DNA from: Bacteroidia bacterium
GTDB taxonomy: Bacteria; Bacteroidota; Bacteroidia; J057
Direction of reading: 5' to 3'
NCBI GenBank assembly: GCA_019695295.1
Contig: JAIBAH010000001.1
Location: 1 to 64,000, forward strand
Length of the DNA: 64,000 bases
Shown here: positions 48,993 to 58,260 of the stretch, one piece after another
How positions within the stretch are numbered: the stretch's first letter is position 1
Layout of the letters: each line of letters begins with the position of its first letter
Notes under the pieces: model-generated
Told to the model about the DNA's origin: nothing
Databases searched by the model: none
The model's input: only the letters and a program-made list of their open reading frames with translations
Made by a program: the position numbers and the translations under genes

Positions 48993-50501
48993 CTATTTTT
49001 TATCATAATATCCGCCCCATTCATCTTCATCGTCAGAATCATCCTCACCGGACATCATTCCGCTCAGTAAATCTTTGAACTGGGTTTTTACCCCGATTTC
49101 ATGTTTACTAATGAGCGAAAATTCAGCCATTCCAAAAAGAACAAACTCCATCAGGAGATATAATTCTTCCTCGGTTACTTTAGGATGTGTACTTTTTACG
49201 ATTGCCTTTAGATTGGGGATTTTATCCAGCGCACTTCTATAGGATTTCGTATCAGAATCCATCCATAAATCGAGGTGATTTCCGCTTTCAAAATAGGTGG
49301 CAATCGGTTTATAGGGATTTTCCTTTCCTTTTTTAAATTTTTCAGGATTGGGGAAATGCTCCGCAAAAAGCTTTCGCAGGGATTTGGAAATCAATTTCCG
49401 GGCTACAATTCCCGCACCTTCTTTTTCCCCTTCATACACCAGCTCAATTTTTCCGGTAATTGCGGAGATGATTCCCTGAATATCAGAAATCCGGCTGTAG
49501 GCTTTTTTCTCTCCGTTGAGAAGCATTCTTCTTTCGGCAGTACTGAAAAGATTTTCGTAAGCAGCGATGGTTAAACGGGCAGAAACCCCGCTTTTTGCAT
49601 CCACAAATTCACTGTTTCTGGCCATTTGGGCAATTTCTTCCACTATAATGCCGCACAGAGGATGAATTATAATGTTTTTTTCCTGCTCAGGTGCCAGGTT
49701 TGCTTCCTGATGGGTAATTTTAGCCGACTCCTGAATATTTTTAGGATAATGTGTCAGAATCTGACTTTCTATACGGTCTTTGAGGGGAGTAACGATACTT
49801 CCCCTGTGGGTGTAATCCTCGGGATTGGCAGTAAACACAAAAGCAATATCCAGCGGAAACCGAAGTTTGAAGCCCCTTATCTGAATATCACCTTCCTGTA
49901 AAATATTAAAAAGAGAAACCTGAATTCTCGCCTGAAGGTCCGGAAGTTCATTGATTACAAACAAGCCTCTGTGCGCTCTTGGAATCAACCCGAAGTGAAT
50001 CACCCGCTCATCCGAATACGGTAATTTTAAAGTAGCCGCCTTGATAGGGTCCACATCTCCAATCAGGTCTGCCACTGTTACATCAGGAGTTGCCAGTTTT
50101 TCGGTATATCTTTCACTTCTGTGTATCCAGTGAACAGGGGTGTCATCTCCTTTTTCAGCAATAATATCTATCGCCTGACGGGAAATCGGCATAAGCGGGT
50201 CGTCATTGATTTCAGACCCGGTCACCGCAGGAATGTACTCATCCAGCAAATCCGTCATCAACCTTGCGATACGGGTTTTGGCCTGTCCCCTCAGTCCAAG
50301 CAGGATGATATTATGTCGGGATAAAATTGCGCGCTGTACGTCCGGAATAACGGTATCTTCATACCCGATTACTCCTTTAAATAAAGGGGTTTTAGTTTTA
50401 AGTTTTTCAATGAGGTTTTCCCTCATCTCATCCTTTACCGATTTGGACTTATATCCTGTGGCTTTCAGTTCACCCAGGGTTTTGATTTGTGTAAAATTCA
50501 T
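48993..50501 (-). CDS. MoxR/magnesium-chelatase-like AAA+ ATPase
   Basis: The 502-residue protein is an AAA+ ATPase of the MoxR / Mg-chelatase I group. Walker A is LGLRGQAKTRI at about residues 68-78. The Walker B position reads GLFVINELPDL, with Asn in place of the usual Asp, as I recall from related Bacteroidota/Deinococcus-type proteins of this family. Sensor and arginine-finger segments are FVFTANPEDYT and RIESQIL. Helical parts and an acidic C-terminus (EDDSDDEDEWGG) follow. MoxR proteins act as chaperones for metallo-enzyme assembly; this one could work with the patatin gene 64 nt upstream, which points the same way. It is cytoplasmic. Confidence 0.85.
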   Translation of the reverse strand: MNFTQIKTLGELKATGYKSKSVKDEMRENLIEKLKTKTPLFKGVIGYEDTVIPDVQRAILSRHNIILLGLRGQAKTRIARLMTDLLDEYIPAVTGSEINDDPLMPISRQAIDIIAEKGDDTPVHWIHRSERYTEKLATPDVTVADLIGDVDPIKAATLKLPYSDERVIHFGLIPRAHRGLFVINELPDLQARIQVSLFNILQEGDIQIRGFKLRFPLDIAFVFTANPEDYTHRGSIVTPLKDRIESQILTHYPKNIQESAKITHQEANLAPEQEKNIIIHPLCGIIVEEIAQMARNSEFVDAKSGVSARLTIAAYENLFSTAERRMLLNGEKKAYSRISDIQGIISAITGKIELVYEGEKEGAGIVARKLISKSLRKLFAEHFPNPEKFKKGKENPYKPIATYFESGNHLDLWMDSDTKSYRSALDKIPNLKAIVKSTHPKVTEEELYLLMEFVLFGMAEFSLISKHEIGVKTQFKDLLSGMMSGEDDSDDEDEWGGYYDKK

Positions 50502-50565
50502 TCCGTTTTTTTAGATAAAACAGCAACCCTGAGATAAAGTTTAGAAATCAGAAGGATTAAAAAGC

Positions 50566-51651
50566 CTAAAGCTCAGAATATTTCTTCAGTTGCTTACAAA
50601 GATTAATAATATCCGAAGCAGAATTTCTAACCAGATTTTCCCCCTGAAGTCTCAAGCCTCTTACATTGTTTTCAGATACGTCGTCCATTTGTTCATTTTC
50701 CGGTTTTAGTTCAACCTGAAAACGATAATAATGACGCTCTCCGTCCGTAGATTCAGGAAGCAACTGACGCATTTGATAATCAACGGATTCGCTTACTCCC
50801 TGCATCAGAATACTAATCAGGGGACTCAGCCAGCCTGCAGCACCCCATTTCTTTGCTTCTTCGTGCATATAAGGGAGAGTAGCAGAACCTGTCCCTACAG
50901 AGACTACCAGAAAATTTTTATTATCATCATCCCTGGCTTCCACAATTAAGGACTCTAGCCCTCTTTCACCGGTCTCTTCTGTCGTTCTGGATTGCTGCGC
51001 ATTTCTCTTGCCCAAAATCACTTTGGCTTCGGCATAGGCACAAAGGGTAGGATTATTGGCAAAAACACCTCCATCTACCAACGAAAGATGGTCATTTTCG
51101 TTTAATTTCAATTTATAAGGCTCAAAATAAGTAGGAGCAGCTGAGGTAGAACGGGCAGCTTCCCAGGCATAGTTATCCCTTAATGCATCGATTTTAGCAA
51201 CATGACTTTTGAAAAACCAGGGTTGTCTTCTTTCAGTTTCATAAGCAGTAACCATCACCTCCACGCCGGGCAATACCTGACTGAGTTTTACAGATTGAAA
51301 ATACTCTTTCAGGATTGCTTCTATTCCGCCCTGACTGTATTTTTCCTCTAAAATACCCCCAAGGCTAAATAATTTACTAATAGTGGTCTGATGAAAAATC
51401 TCTCCACCCCTTTTTGAATACAAATCAATCAGGAAATCTGCATCATAGGGTTTATTATCTTTAAGCGGTAATGTTAACCCCAGTGCAATAATCCCTCCGG
51501 TTGAAGTCCCTACAATCATATCAAACAATTCATGCATTGGTTTTCCGGTTTCATCCTCTATTGCTTTGATTACCATTGCCGGGATAATTCCGCGGATTCC
51601 TCCTCCATCAATTGATAAAATTCTGAATGGTTTTTTTGTTCTTTCGGTCAT
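50566..51651 (-). CDS. Patatin-like phospholipase
   Basis: Beginning at ATG 51651 (MTERTKKPF), the protein is 361 residues long and carries the complete patatin catalytic core. The oxyanion hole is ILSIDGGGIRGIIP, the nucleophile Ser is in GTSTGG (about residue 55), and the Asp is in LVDGGVFANNP (about residue 195). Patatins act as lipid acyl hydrolases on phospholipids. The frame is open a further 13 codons to a TTG, but that codon overlaps the -7 box at 51688-51695, so the shorter start is chosen. There is no signal peptide, so it is probably cytoplasmic. The MoxR-like ATPase lies 64 nt downstream and probably shares the transcript. Patatins also occur in antiphage CBASS-type systems, but no cyclase is nearby. 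Confidence 0.87.
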   Translation of the reverse strand: MTERTKKPFRILSIDGGGIRGIIPAMVIKAIEDETGKPMHELFDMIVGTSTGGIIALGLTLPLKDNKPYDADFLIDLYSKRGGEIFHQTTISKLFSLGGILEEKYSQGGIEAILKEYFQSVKLSQVLPGVEVMVTAYETERRQPWFFKSHVAKIDALRDNYAWEAARSTSAAPTYFEPYKLKLNENDHLSLVDGGVFANNPTLCAYAEAKVILGKRNAQQSRTTEETGERGLESLIVEARDDDNKNFLVVSVGTGSATLPYMHEEAKKWGAAGWLSPLISILMQGVSESVDYQMRQLLPESTDGERHYYRFQVELKPENEQMDDVSENNVRGLRLQGENLVRNSASDIINLCKQLKKYSEL

Positions 51652-51687
51652 TGTTTTAAAATTTAAGAAAAATGGACAACTCAATGG

Positions 51688-51695
51688 CAAAATTA
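51688..51695 (-). promoter_or_regulatory. -7 box of the patatin gene
   Basis: The minus strand reads TAATTTTG, 37 nt upstream of the ATG at 51651. It overlaps an alternative TTG start. Confidence 0.6.
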
Positions 51696-51896
51696 AAATA
51701 ATTTCTCATATCTTTGATTAATCAGGATGAATATTTCGGAAAATTGGTCTTTTTTTTCAAAAACATCCCTTCCTCTCATTTAATTCTGAGAAAGCTACAT
51801 TTATTGCTCAGGGTAAAACTTCTGCGAATGAACCTTTTTTCATTCAAAACCAGCCGGAGCATAAAAGATTCGAATCATAATTTTCATAAAATTGCT

Positions 51897-51904
51897 TACT
51901 TTTG
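51897..51904 (+). promoter_or_regulatory. -7 box of lpxD
   Basis: TACTTTTG matches TAnnTTTG and lies 58 nt before the ATG at 51963. A -33 TTTG is not evident. Confidence 0.5.
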
Positions 51905-51962
51905 TAGCTGTTTTTCAGTAAACCTATTCGAAAAATAAAACGAACTTAAAAAATATCTTTTC

Positions 51963-53012
51963 ATGATTAGTTATACAATCAGTCAGATAGCAGGGATTCT
52001 TGGCGGGACAACAGAAGGAAATTCAGGGGAAAAAATTACCGCTATCGCTAAAATAGAAGAAGGATTTCCAGGCAGTATTACCTTTCTGGCTAACCCCAAA
52101 TACGAATCCTTCCTCTATGAAACTGAAGCCTCGGCCGTCATCATCTCCAAAAACTTTGTACCCAAAGCACCGGTAAAAGCGGCTTTAATCCGGGTTGAAA
52201 ATCCCTATCAGGCATTTACTTTTCTGCTTCAGAAAGTACAGGAGTTACTCCAGAAAAAAACCGGAATCGAAGAACCTTCCTTTATTTCTCCTACAGCAAA
52301 AACCGGAAAGGATGTTTATATCGGTGCATTTTGCTATATCGGACACTTTGCTGTCATTGAGGACGGGGTGAAATTGTATCCCGGAACTTATGTAGGAGAT
52401 GGAGTAACGATTGGGAAAAACAGCATTCTGTACGCCAATGTCAGTGTGTATATGCAGTGTAAAATCGGAGAGTCCTGTATCATTCATTCCGGAGCTGTAA
52501 TCGGAAGTGATGGATTTGGTCATGCGCCTCAGGCAGACGGAAGCTATCTCAAAATACCTCAGATGGGAAATGTAGTAATCGGAAATCAGGTAGAAGTGGG
52601 AGCCAATACGACAATAGACAGGGCCACAATCGGGAGTACGGTGATTCAGGATGGCGTAAAATTAGACAACCTCATTCAGGTTGCTCATAATGTCGTAATT
52701 GGAAAGAATACCGTAATCGCTGCTCAGACCGGAATTTCGGGAAGTACTAAAATCGGAGAAAAAGGAATGATTGGCGGACAGGTGGGAATTGTGGGGCATA
52801 TAGAAATCGCAAACGGAGTAAAAATCGGTGCTCAGTCAGGCATTTCCAAAACAATTCAGGAAGAAAATTCAGCATGGAGAGGCTCCCCTGCACAGGTTTA
52901 CCGTCAGCAGCTAAAATCCGAGGCGATTTTCCGTCAGTTAGAGACTCTTATGAAAAAGGTAACAGCCCTTGAAAAGGCACTATCTGAAAAAAACGGAAAA
53001 ACAGAAGTATAA
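51963..53012 (+). CDS. lpxD: UDP-3-O-acylglucosamine N-acyltransferase
   Basis: LpxD transfers a 3-hydroxyacyl chain from acyl-carrier protein to the 2-amino group of UDP-3-O-acylglucosamine, the third step of lipid A synthesis. The 349-residue protein has an N-terminal uridine-binding domain ([20 protein letters not shown], about 40-65). A left-handed beta-helix of hexapeptide repeats spans about 110-320 ([44 protein letters not shown]). The catalytic His is in VAHNVVIG. A helical C-terminus ([16 protein letters not shown]) follows, as expected for trimeric LpxD. Length is normal. The gene has its own -7 box and is not followed closely by other lipid A genes. Confidence 0.95.
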   Translation: MISYTISQIAGILGGTTEGNSGEKITAIAKIEEGFPGSITFLANPKYESFLYETEASAVIISKNFVPKAPVKAALIRVENPYQAFTFLLQKVQELLQKKTGIEEPSFISPTAKTGKDVYIGAFCYIGHFAVIEDGVKLYPGTYVGDGVTIGKNSILYANVSVYMQCKIGESCIIHSGAVIGSDGFGHAPQADGSYLKIPQMGNVVIGNQVEVGANTTIDRATIGSTVIQDGVKLDNLIQVAHNVVIGKNTVIAAQTGISGSTKIGEKGMIGGQVGIVGHIEIANGVKIGAQSGISKTIQEENSAWRGSPAQVYRQQLKSEAIFRQLETLMKKVTALEKALSEKNGKTEV

Positions 53013-53233
53013 AAATCTGAAAAACGACCGGTTTGACTTCAGAAAAGTCATGGATAAAGGCTTAAAACCGGCTAAAAAAAATAATTATAAGTTTTTCGTT
53101 CTTTTATTTCAGAAATTTTTGTTAATTTGCACCACATTTTAAAAAATTAAATCATTTTAACTTTTTAAACCGAATACAAAGTAAATTAAAAGAAAAACAA
53201 ATCAATACAATTTTTAAGCGTAAGCAATAGGGC

Positions 53234-55474
53234 ATGGAACACAATTTAGTAAACGAAGAGTTAATGAATGAGCAATCTCATGATGAAAATCAGCAAAATA
53301 CTCATCATGAAGAAAGTCCAAAGGTAGAAGTAGTAGAAAATACTCAGAATACAGAGGTTGTCTCTGCTGAGGTAACTACATCAGAAACCCAAACGGAAAC
53401 TGCTGAACCTCAAGCAGAAATTCATTCAGTAACCGAACCACAAGCAGAAAATGAGGTAGTAAAAGAGGAAGCATCCACTGAGAGTTTTACCGAAAATGCA
53501 GCATTGGCTGAGGTAAAAAAACTACTCATGAGCGGCAATGCATCAGAATATATCCCAAAAGCGGAGTCTTCTGAGCTTGTATTGTTCATGGATCAGCTCG
53601 GGCATAATCTTAACGCCGAAAATTTTTCTCACTTTATGGAACTGGGCAGACTTATCAAGGATACTTTTGAGGCCCGCAGCAAAGAAGGTGCGGTAAGTCA
53701 GGAGCAGGCCCAGCGATTCAGTGCGGCTTATGGTAGTTTCAGCAAACGTAAAACTGAATATCAAAGAAATATTGAAGAGCATAATACAACCCGTAAAAGA
53801 GATTTGATTCAGCGTCTGAAAGACCTGATGGAATCCGGCTCTGTGAATCACAATATTGTTAAAGAAATTCAGACAGAGTGGAAAACGCTGCGTTTCGTTA
53901 CTAAAGAAATCAAGGAAGAAATTGATAATACTTACAGAAGTCTCCTTGATACATATTATAAAAGAAAAGGACAGGAAATGGAGTTGATGGATTATGACCG
54001 TAAACGTAATCTGGAAATCAAAACTTCTATCATCGAAAAAATCCGTGCTTTACTTCCCAATGAAGAAGAGTCTTCCAATTTTGATATCTGGAAAGAACGC
54101 GCCAATATCTTGAATGAACTTCAGAAAGAATGGAGAGAGGCAGGACATGTACCCCGCGAGGACATGGAAAAACTCAATCTTGAATATAAGGATGTAGTAG
54201 ATAATTTCTACGCTCAACGCAGGGAGTTCGTAGAATCCAAGGAGCAGGGAATGCACGAAAACGGTGAGAAAAAAGAGGCTATTCTCGTGAAAATGACCCC
54301 TTTCATCGAATTCAAAAGCGAAAAACCGAGAGCATGGGAAGACGCTACCAAAGAACTGATTGCGTTACAGGAAGAATGGAAAACCGTAGGTAAAGCACCT
54401 ATCGAAAAAAACACCGAACTCTGGAAAAAATTCCGTGAGGTAGGGAACTCATTCTTCAATAATAAATCTTCTTTCTTCAAAAACCTTGAGACGGAAAGAA
54501 ATCAGAATCTCGAACTCAAAACGGTAATCGCCGACAAAGCAGAAAGCCTGAAAGATAGCCTTGAATGGGACAAAGCTGGAAAAATCTTCCGTGAACTTCA
54601 GGAAGAATGGAAAAAAATCGGTCCTGTTCCTGACAGATTCTCCAATAAAATCTGGAACCGTTTCCGTGAAGCAAGTGATTTCTTCTACAACAGAAAAAGA
54701 GAATTCTTTAAGGACATCAAAGGTGAAGAAGATGAAAACCTTGAGAAAAAACGCTCTCTTATCGACCGCGTAAAGGAAATTGTGGCTAACATCGAAGACC
54801 GCGAAGCTTCTTTCCAGGAAGTGAGAGAAATTCAGGCCAAATGGAAAGAAATCGGAAAAGTTCCTATCAAAGTGAAAGATACTATCTGGGACGAATTCAC
54901 CCGGGAACTCGACGGATTCTTCGAAATGCTGAGAGGCATGAAAAGAGAAGGCGGAAACAATAACGCAGGAAACGGTAATAACGACCGCGATAAGCAAAAA
55001 AGAAACAATACCGGTAATAATAATAACCGGAATTTCAATAAATCGAACAGAAACGATAACGATAGAGGCGGATTCGAAAAGAATAATGAAGACGACAGAA
55101 TTCAGCGCCTCCGTAAGAAAATCGCCAAGTCTAACGAAACGATTAATCAGTACAGTACCAATATCCTTTTCATTACTAAAGGAAAATCCGGTGACGCTTT
55201 CCGTAAGCAGATTCAGGATGAAATCGACAAGGAAACTGCACTCGTAGCGGATTACACTAAACAGATAAAGGAGATTCAGGCTCAAAATGAAAAAGCGAAA
55301 GCAGTTGAGGCTCCTGAAGTGGTAGCAGAAAACACAGAAGTGGTAAATACTGCTGAAACGAATGAAGTAGTGGATTCTGAAACTACGGTAAATGAAGTAG
55401 TGGAAACAGCGGAAGTTACCGAAACTCCTGCTGAAGAGCCGGTAGCAGAGATTGAAGAGGAAAAAGAAGCGTAA
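53234..55474 (+). CDS. DUF349 repeat protein
   Basis: The 746-residue protein starts with ~100 low-complexity Glu/Val/Thr residues (EVVENTQNTEVVSAEVT). Five or so DUF349-type helical repeats follow in about 175-575, each with the recurring pattern W-K-x-(h/T)-G-x-(V/A)-P (LQKEWREAGHVPRED, LQEEWKTVGKAPIEKN, LQEEWKKIGPVPDRF, IQAKWKEIGKVPIKV). The next part has an Asn-rich tract (GGNNNAGNGNN), and the C-terminus is again Glu/Val-rich. DUF349 proteins are predicted nucleic-acid or ribosome-associated helical proteins; the function is unknown. It is cytoplasmic and is followed by a terminator shared with mnmA. Confidence 0.85.
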   Translation: MEHNLVNEELMNEQSHDENQQNTHHEESPKVEVVENTQNTEVVSAEVTTSETQTETAEPQAEIHSVTEPQAENEVVKEEASTESFTENAALAEVKKLLMSGNASEYIPKAESSELVLFMDQLGHNLNAENFSHFMELGRLIKDTFEARSKEGAVSQEQAQRFSAAYGSFSKRKTEYQRNIEEHNTTRKRDLIQRLKDLMESGSVNHNIVKEIQTEWKTLRFVTKEIKEEIDNTYRSLLDTYYKRKGQEMELMDYDRKRNLEIKTSIIEKIRALLPNEEESSNFDIWKERANILNELQKEWREAGHVPREDMEKLNLEYKDVVDNFYAQRREFVESKEQGMHENGEKKEAILVKMTPFIEFKSEKPRAWEDATKELIALQEEWKTVGKAPIEKNTELWKKFREVGNSFFNNKSSFFKNLETERNQNLELKTVIADKAESLKDSLEWDKAGKIFRELQEEWKKIGPVPDRFSNKIWNRFREASDFFYNRKREFFKDIKGEEDENLEKKRSLIDRVKEIVANIEDREASFQEVREIQAKWKEIGKVPIKVKDTIWDEFTRELDGFFEMLRGMKREGGNNNAGNGNNDRDKQKRNNTGNNNNRNFNKSNRNDNDRGGFEKNNEDDRIQRLRKKIAKSNETINQYSTNILFITKGKSGDAFRKQIQDEIDKETALVADYTKQIKEIQAQNEKAKAVEAPEVVAENTEVVNTAETNEVVDSETTVNEVVETAEVTETPAEEPVAEIEEEKEA

Positions 55475-55495
55475 TCCTTAAGGGATTTAAAATAG

Positions 55496-55530
55496 AAAGA
55501 GGCTGGAAATAAAAACCAGCCTCTTTTTTT
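55496..55530. terminator. Bidirectional terminator between the DUF349 gene and mnmA
   Basis: AAAGAGGCTGG (55496-55506) pairs perfectly with CCAGCCTCTTT (55516-55526) around a 9-nt loop, with a T-run to the right. Confidence 0.9.
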
Positions 55531-55564
55531 GTTTCTTATCGAATGGGAAATAAAATGCTTCCCT

Positions 55565-56656
55565 CTATACTTTATCTATCCATCCTCCGCCGATTACATC
55601 ATTGTTTTCATAAAAAACCGCCGCCTGTCCGGGAGTAATGGATTTTGCCGGCTCATGAAAAATTACTTCCATGGTATTAATATCCAGCTGAGAAATTGTG
55701 GACATACTGCCTTCATCCTTATAACGGATTTTGGTAAGAGCCTCCATATCATCATGAAGGTATTCATATTTCCCCATATTCAACTTACGAACCCGCATTT
55801 TGGTGCCCATCAGGTCTTCTTCCTGCCCAATGACAACAGTATTGGTTTCGGGATTGATATTGACTACATAATACGGAACACCCATTGCCGGCAATTTTTT
55901 CCGCTGACCTATGGTATAAAAAGGATAACCTTCATGCTGACCTACCACTTTTCCTTCTACCGTCACAAAATTCCCTCCGGATAAAGCCGGCATTAACTCA
56001 GGGTTTCTTCTTTTCAAAAATCCCCTGTAATCGTTATCGGGAATAAAGCAGATTTCGTAGGATTCCGGCTTATTGGCAAGTGATTGAAAACCCATTTCCA
56101 TCGCCATTTTCTTGATATCTGACTTATGGTAATTCCCCATCGGGAAAATCGTTCTTTTCAGGGCTTCCTGACTGATTCCCCACAAAACATAGGATTGGTC
56201 TTTCCAGTCATCCACGCCTTTCGAAATCACCATCCGGTTATTTTCTTCCCTGATCTGAGCATAATGTCCGGTTGCAATAAACTCGCAGGATAATTTATCT
56301 GCCCTGCGAAGTAAAGCATCCCATTTGATATGCGTATTACACATCACACAGGGATTGGGCGTTCTTCCGGCGATATATTCCTCTACGAAATAATCAATTA
56401 CAGAATCTCCGAACTCCTCCCTGATATCCAGAATCATGTGTGAAAAACCCAGATTTACGGCTATTTCCCTTGCATCATTAATGGACTCGAGGCTACAGCA
56501 GCCTGTCTCTTTTTTGCTTCCCCCGCTGGACACATAATCCCAGGTTTTCATGGTAAGCCCTACTACTTCGTAGCCTTGCTCATGTAGCATAACCGCTGCG
56601 ACTGAGCTGTCAATTCCGCCGCTCATAGCGACGAGTACTCTTCCTTTTTTGCTCAT
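55565..56656 (-). CDS. mnmA: tRNA-specific 2-thiouridylase
   Basis: MnmA inserts sulfur at position 2 of the wobble uridine (U34) of Lys, Glu and Gln tRNAs. The 363-residue protein has the PP-loop AMSGGIDSSVA at residues 10-20 and the cysteines that carry the persulfide. These are Cys106 in NPCVMCN and Cys203 in YEICFIPD. FTIGQRKKL-like text (YTIGQRKKLP) and a C-terminal barrel (TPGQAAVFYENNDVIGGGWI) are also present. Length is normal and the start at ATG 56656 fits. It is separated from the DUF349 gene by a shared terminator and has a -7 box about 125 nt upstream. Confidence 0.95.
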   Translation of the reverse strand: MSKKGRVLVAMSGGIDSSVAAVMLHEQGYEVVGLTMKTWDYVSSGGSKKETGCCSLESINDAREIAVNLGFSHMILDIREEFGDSVIDYFVEEYIAGRTPNPCVMCNTHIKWDALLRRADKLSCEFIATGHYAQIREENNRMVISKGVDDWKDQSYVLWGISQEALKRTIFPMGNYHKSDIKKMAMEMGFQSLANKPESYEICFIPDNDYRGFLKRRNPELMPALSGGNFVTVEGKVVGQHEGYPFYTIGQRKKLPAMGVPYYVVNINPETNTVVIGQEEDLMGTKMRVRKLNMGKYEYLHDDMEALTKIRYKDEGSMSTISQLDINTMEVIFHEPAKSITPGQAAVFYENNDVIGGGWIDKV

Positions 56657-56780
56657 ACAATTTCAAATTTTGTTGTTTGCAATGAATAAAATATTGATTA
56701 AACCGGGATAAATACCCTTTTTCCTGAGAAGACTTTCCTCATTCGGACCGGGCTTCATCCCCATTTGTTAAAATAAAACA

Positions 56781-56788
56781 CAAAGGTA
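56781..56788 (-). promoter_or_regulatory. -7 box of mnmA
   Basis: The minus strand reads TACCTTTG, a full match to TAnnTTTG, with the ATG at 56656 about 125 nt downstream, which would leave a long leader. Confidence 0.45.
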
Positions 56789-56830
56789 CAAAGAATGTAT
56801 GGATTTTAGTATTCATTTCGGATAACCCGT

Positions 56831-56870
56831 CCAAAAAATAATCCCTGACATTGGGATATATCAGGGATTA
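56831..56870 (-). terminator. Terminator of the M24 aminopeptidase gene
   Basis: A perfect 10-bp stem, TAATCCCTGA (56839-56848) with TCAGGGATTA (56861-56870), reads on the minus strand into TTATTTTTTGG. It lies just beyond the stop of the aminopeptidase gene. Confidence 0.85.
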
Positions 56871-56893
56871 CAGACTTTACAATGCTTTTATAT

Positions 56894-58183
56894 TCAGCGG
56901 TTCATGAGACTTTCGATTTCATCCGCCTCAATCGGAATATTGCCCATCATATCTGTATTTCCGTTTTCTGTAATGAGAATATTATTTTCCAGGCGGATAC
57001 CAATTCCTTCTTCGGGGATATAAATACCGGGTTCACAGGTAAAAATCATGCCCACCTGAAAGGGTTTGTACCGGTTGCCCACATCATGCGTATCCAGTCC
57101 CAGAAAGTGAGAAGTGCCATGCATGAAGTATTTTTTATAGGCCGGCCAGTCCGGATTCTGATTTTTGACCTGTTCAGAAGTAATCAGGCCCAGTTCCAGC
57201 AATTCTTCCTGCATCAATAGTCCCACTTCTCTGTGATATTCTTCCAGATAATTCCCGGCAATCAACATTTTTTTTGCTGCTTTCATCACCCTGAGTACAG
57301 CATCATAAACCGCCCGCTGACGCTTACTGAAGCGTCCGTTTACAGGAATTGTGCGGGTAAGATCGGCAGAATAATTGCCGTATTCGGCACCGAAGTCCAT
57401 CAAAATCAGCTCTCCGTCTTTACACTGCGCTTCATTTTGAACATAATGCAAAACGCAGGCATTTTTGCCGGTAGCAATAATAGAATCATAGGCCGCTCCG
57501 GTAGCTCTGTTTCTCAGAAATTCGTGCATGATTTCTGCTTCTATTTCATTTTCCCACACGCCCGGTTTCACAAAACCCAAAACCCTTCTGAAGGCTTTTT
57601 CGGTAATATCCATTGCTACCTGCATCTGAGCTACTTCTTCCGGGTCTTTGAGAGAACGTAATCCTTCCAGTATGGGCGCAGCACGATGAAGGGAATGAGC
57701 AGGAAACCAGCTTCTTAGCTTACGGGCAATTTTTTGTCCGGGTCCCTGCGCTTCGATTGCATTTCTTTCGTGCTCGTTGATATCAATATAAAAGCCATCA
57801 CACTGAGACGCCATCCGGTTTAAAAAAGTTTCAAACTCCTTGTAATAATATATTCTGTGTATTCCGGAAGCGACTCTTGCTTCCTCTTTGGAATATTTCC
57901 AGCCCTCCCAAATCTGAATGTGTTCACTCGTCTCCCGTATAAATAACATTTCTTTCCAGTCGGGGTTGGGAGCATCGGGAAAAAGTACAAGATATACTTC
58001 TTCCTGGTCAATTCCGGAAAGGTAATACATATTACTGTTTTGGGTAAAACGGTAATTCCCGTCTGCATTGGTTACCAGTAATTCATTGGAATGAAAAACT
58101 GCAATGGTATTGGGTTTCATTGCGGCGGCAAAATTTGCTCTGTTTCTTTTAAAAAATGAAGAAGAAAGCGGTGAGTACTTCAT
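56894..58183 (-). CDS. Xaa-Pro aminopeptidase (peptidase M24, PepP-like)
   Basis: The 429-residue protein releases N-terminal residues before proline. An N-terminal aminopeptidase P domain (MKYSPLSSSFFKRNRANFAAAM, NSNMYYLSGIDQEEVYLVLF) is followed by the pita-bread M24 domain. The five metal ligands are recognisable in order: Asp in LMDFGAEY, Asp in SADLTRT, His in HGTSHFLGLDTHDVG, Glu in TCEPGIYIPEEG and Glu in IRLENNILIT. Length fits the family. It is cytoplasmic. It is not in an operon with mnmA: a terminator lies between them, and the downstream diheme-cytochrome gene reads in the same direction but is 77 nt away. Confidence 0.93.
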   Translation of the reverse strand: MKYSPLSSSFFKRNRANFAAAMKPNTIAVFHSNELLVTNADGNYRFTQNSNMYYLSGIDQEEVYLVLFPDAPNPDWKEMLFIRETSEHIQIWEGWKYSKEEARVASGIHRIYYYKEFETFLNRMASQCDGFYIDINEHERNAIEAQGPGQKIARKLRSWFPAHSLHRAAPILEGLRSLKDPEEVAQMQVAMDITEKAFRRVLGFVKPGVWENEIEAEIMHEFLRNRATGAAYDSIIATGKNACVLHYVQNEAQCKDGELILMDFGAEYGNYSADLTRTIPVNGRFSKRQRAVYDAVLRVMKAAKKMLIAGNYLEEYHREVGLLMQEELLELGLITSEQVKNQNPDWPAYKKYFMHGTSHFLGLDTHDVGNRYKPFQVGMIFTCEPGIYIPEEGIGIRLENNILITENGNTDMMGNIPIEADEIESLMNR

Positions 58184-58260
58184 AAAAATTTTGATATAAT
58201 AATTTAAGAATACAAATTAAATGATATTTTTCGGGTTAATCAAAAGAAGTGAGTGCTTAT

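Noticed and set aside
50566-51651. CBASS-type defence effector (patatin)
   Set aside because: No nucleotide cyclase or partner gene is in the neighbourhood; the MoxR-like ATPase next to it is more consistent with a general role.
51714-51938. 74-aa plus-strand frame upstream of lpxD
   Set aside because: It ends close to the -7 box of lpxD, has no recognisable composition and shows no conserved motif.
54449-55285. 278-aa minus-strand frame opposite the DUF349 gene
   Set aside because: The long frame is a by-product of biased Glu/Lys codons on the coding strand; it has no start context and no domain.
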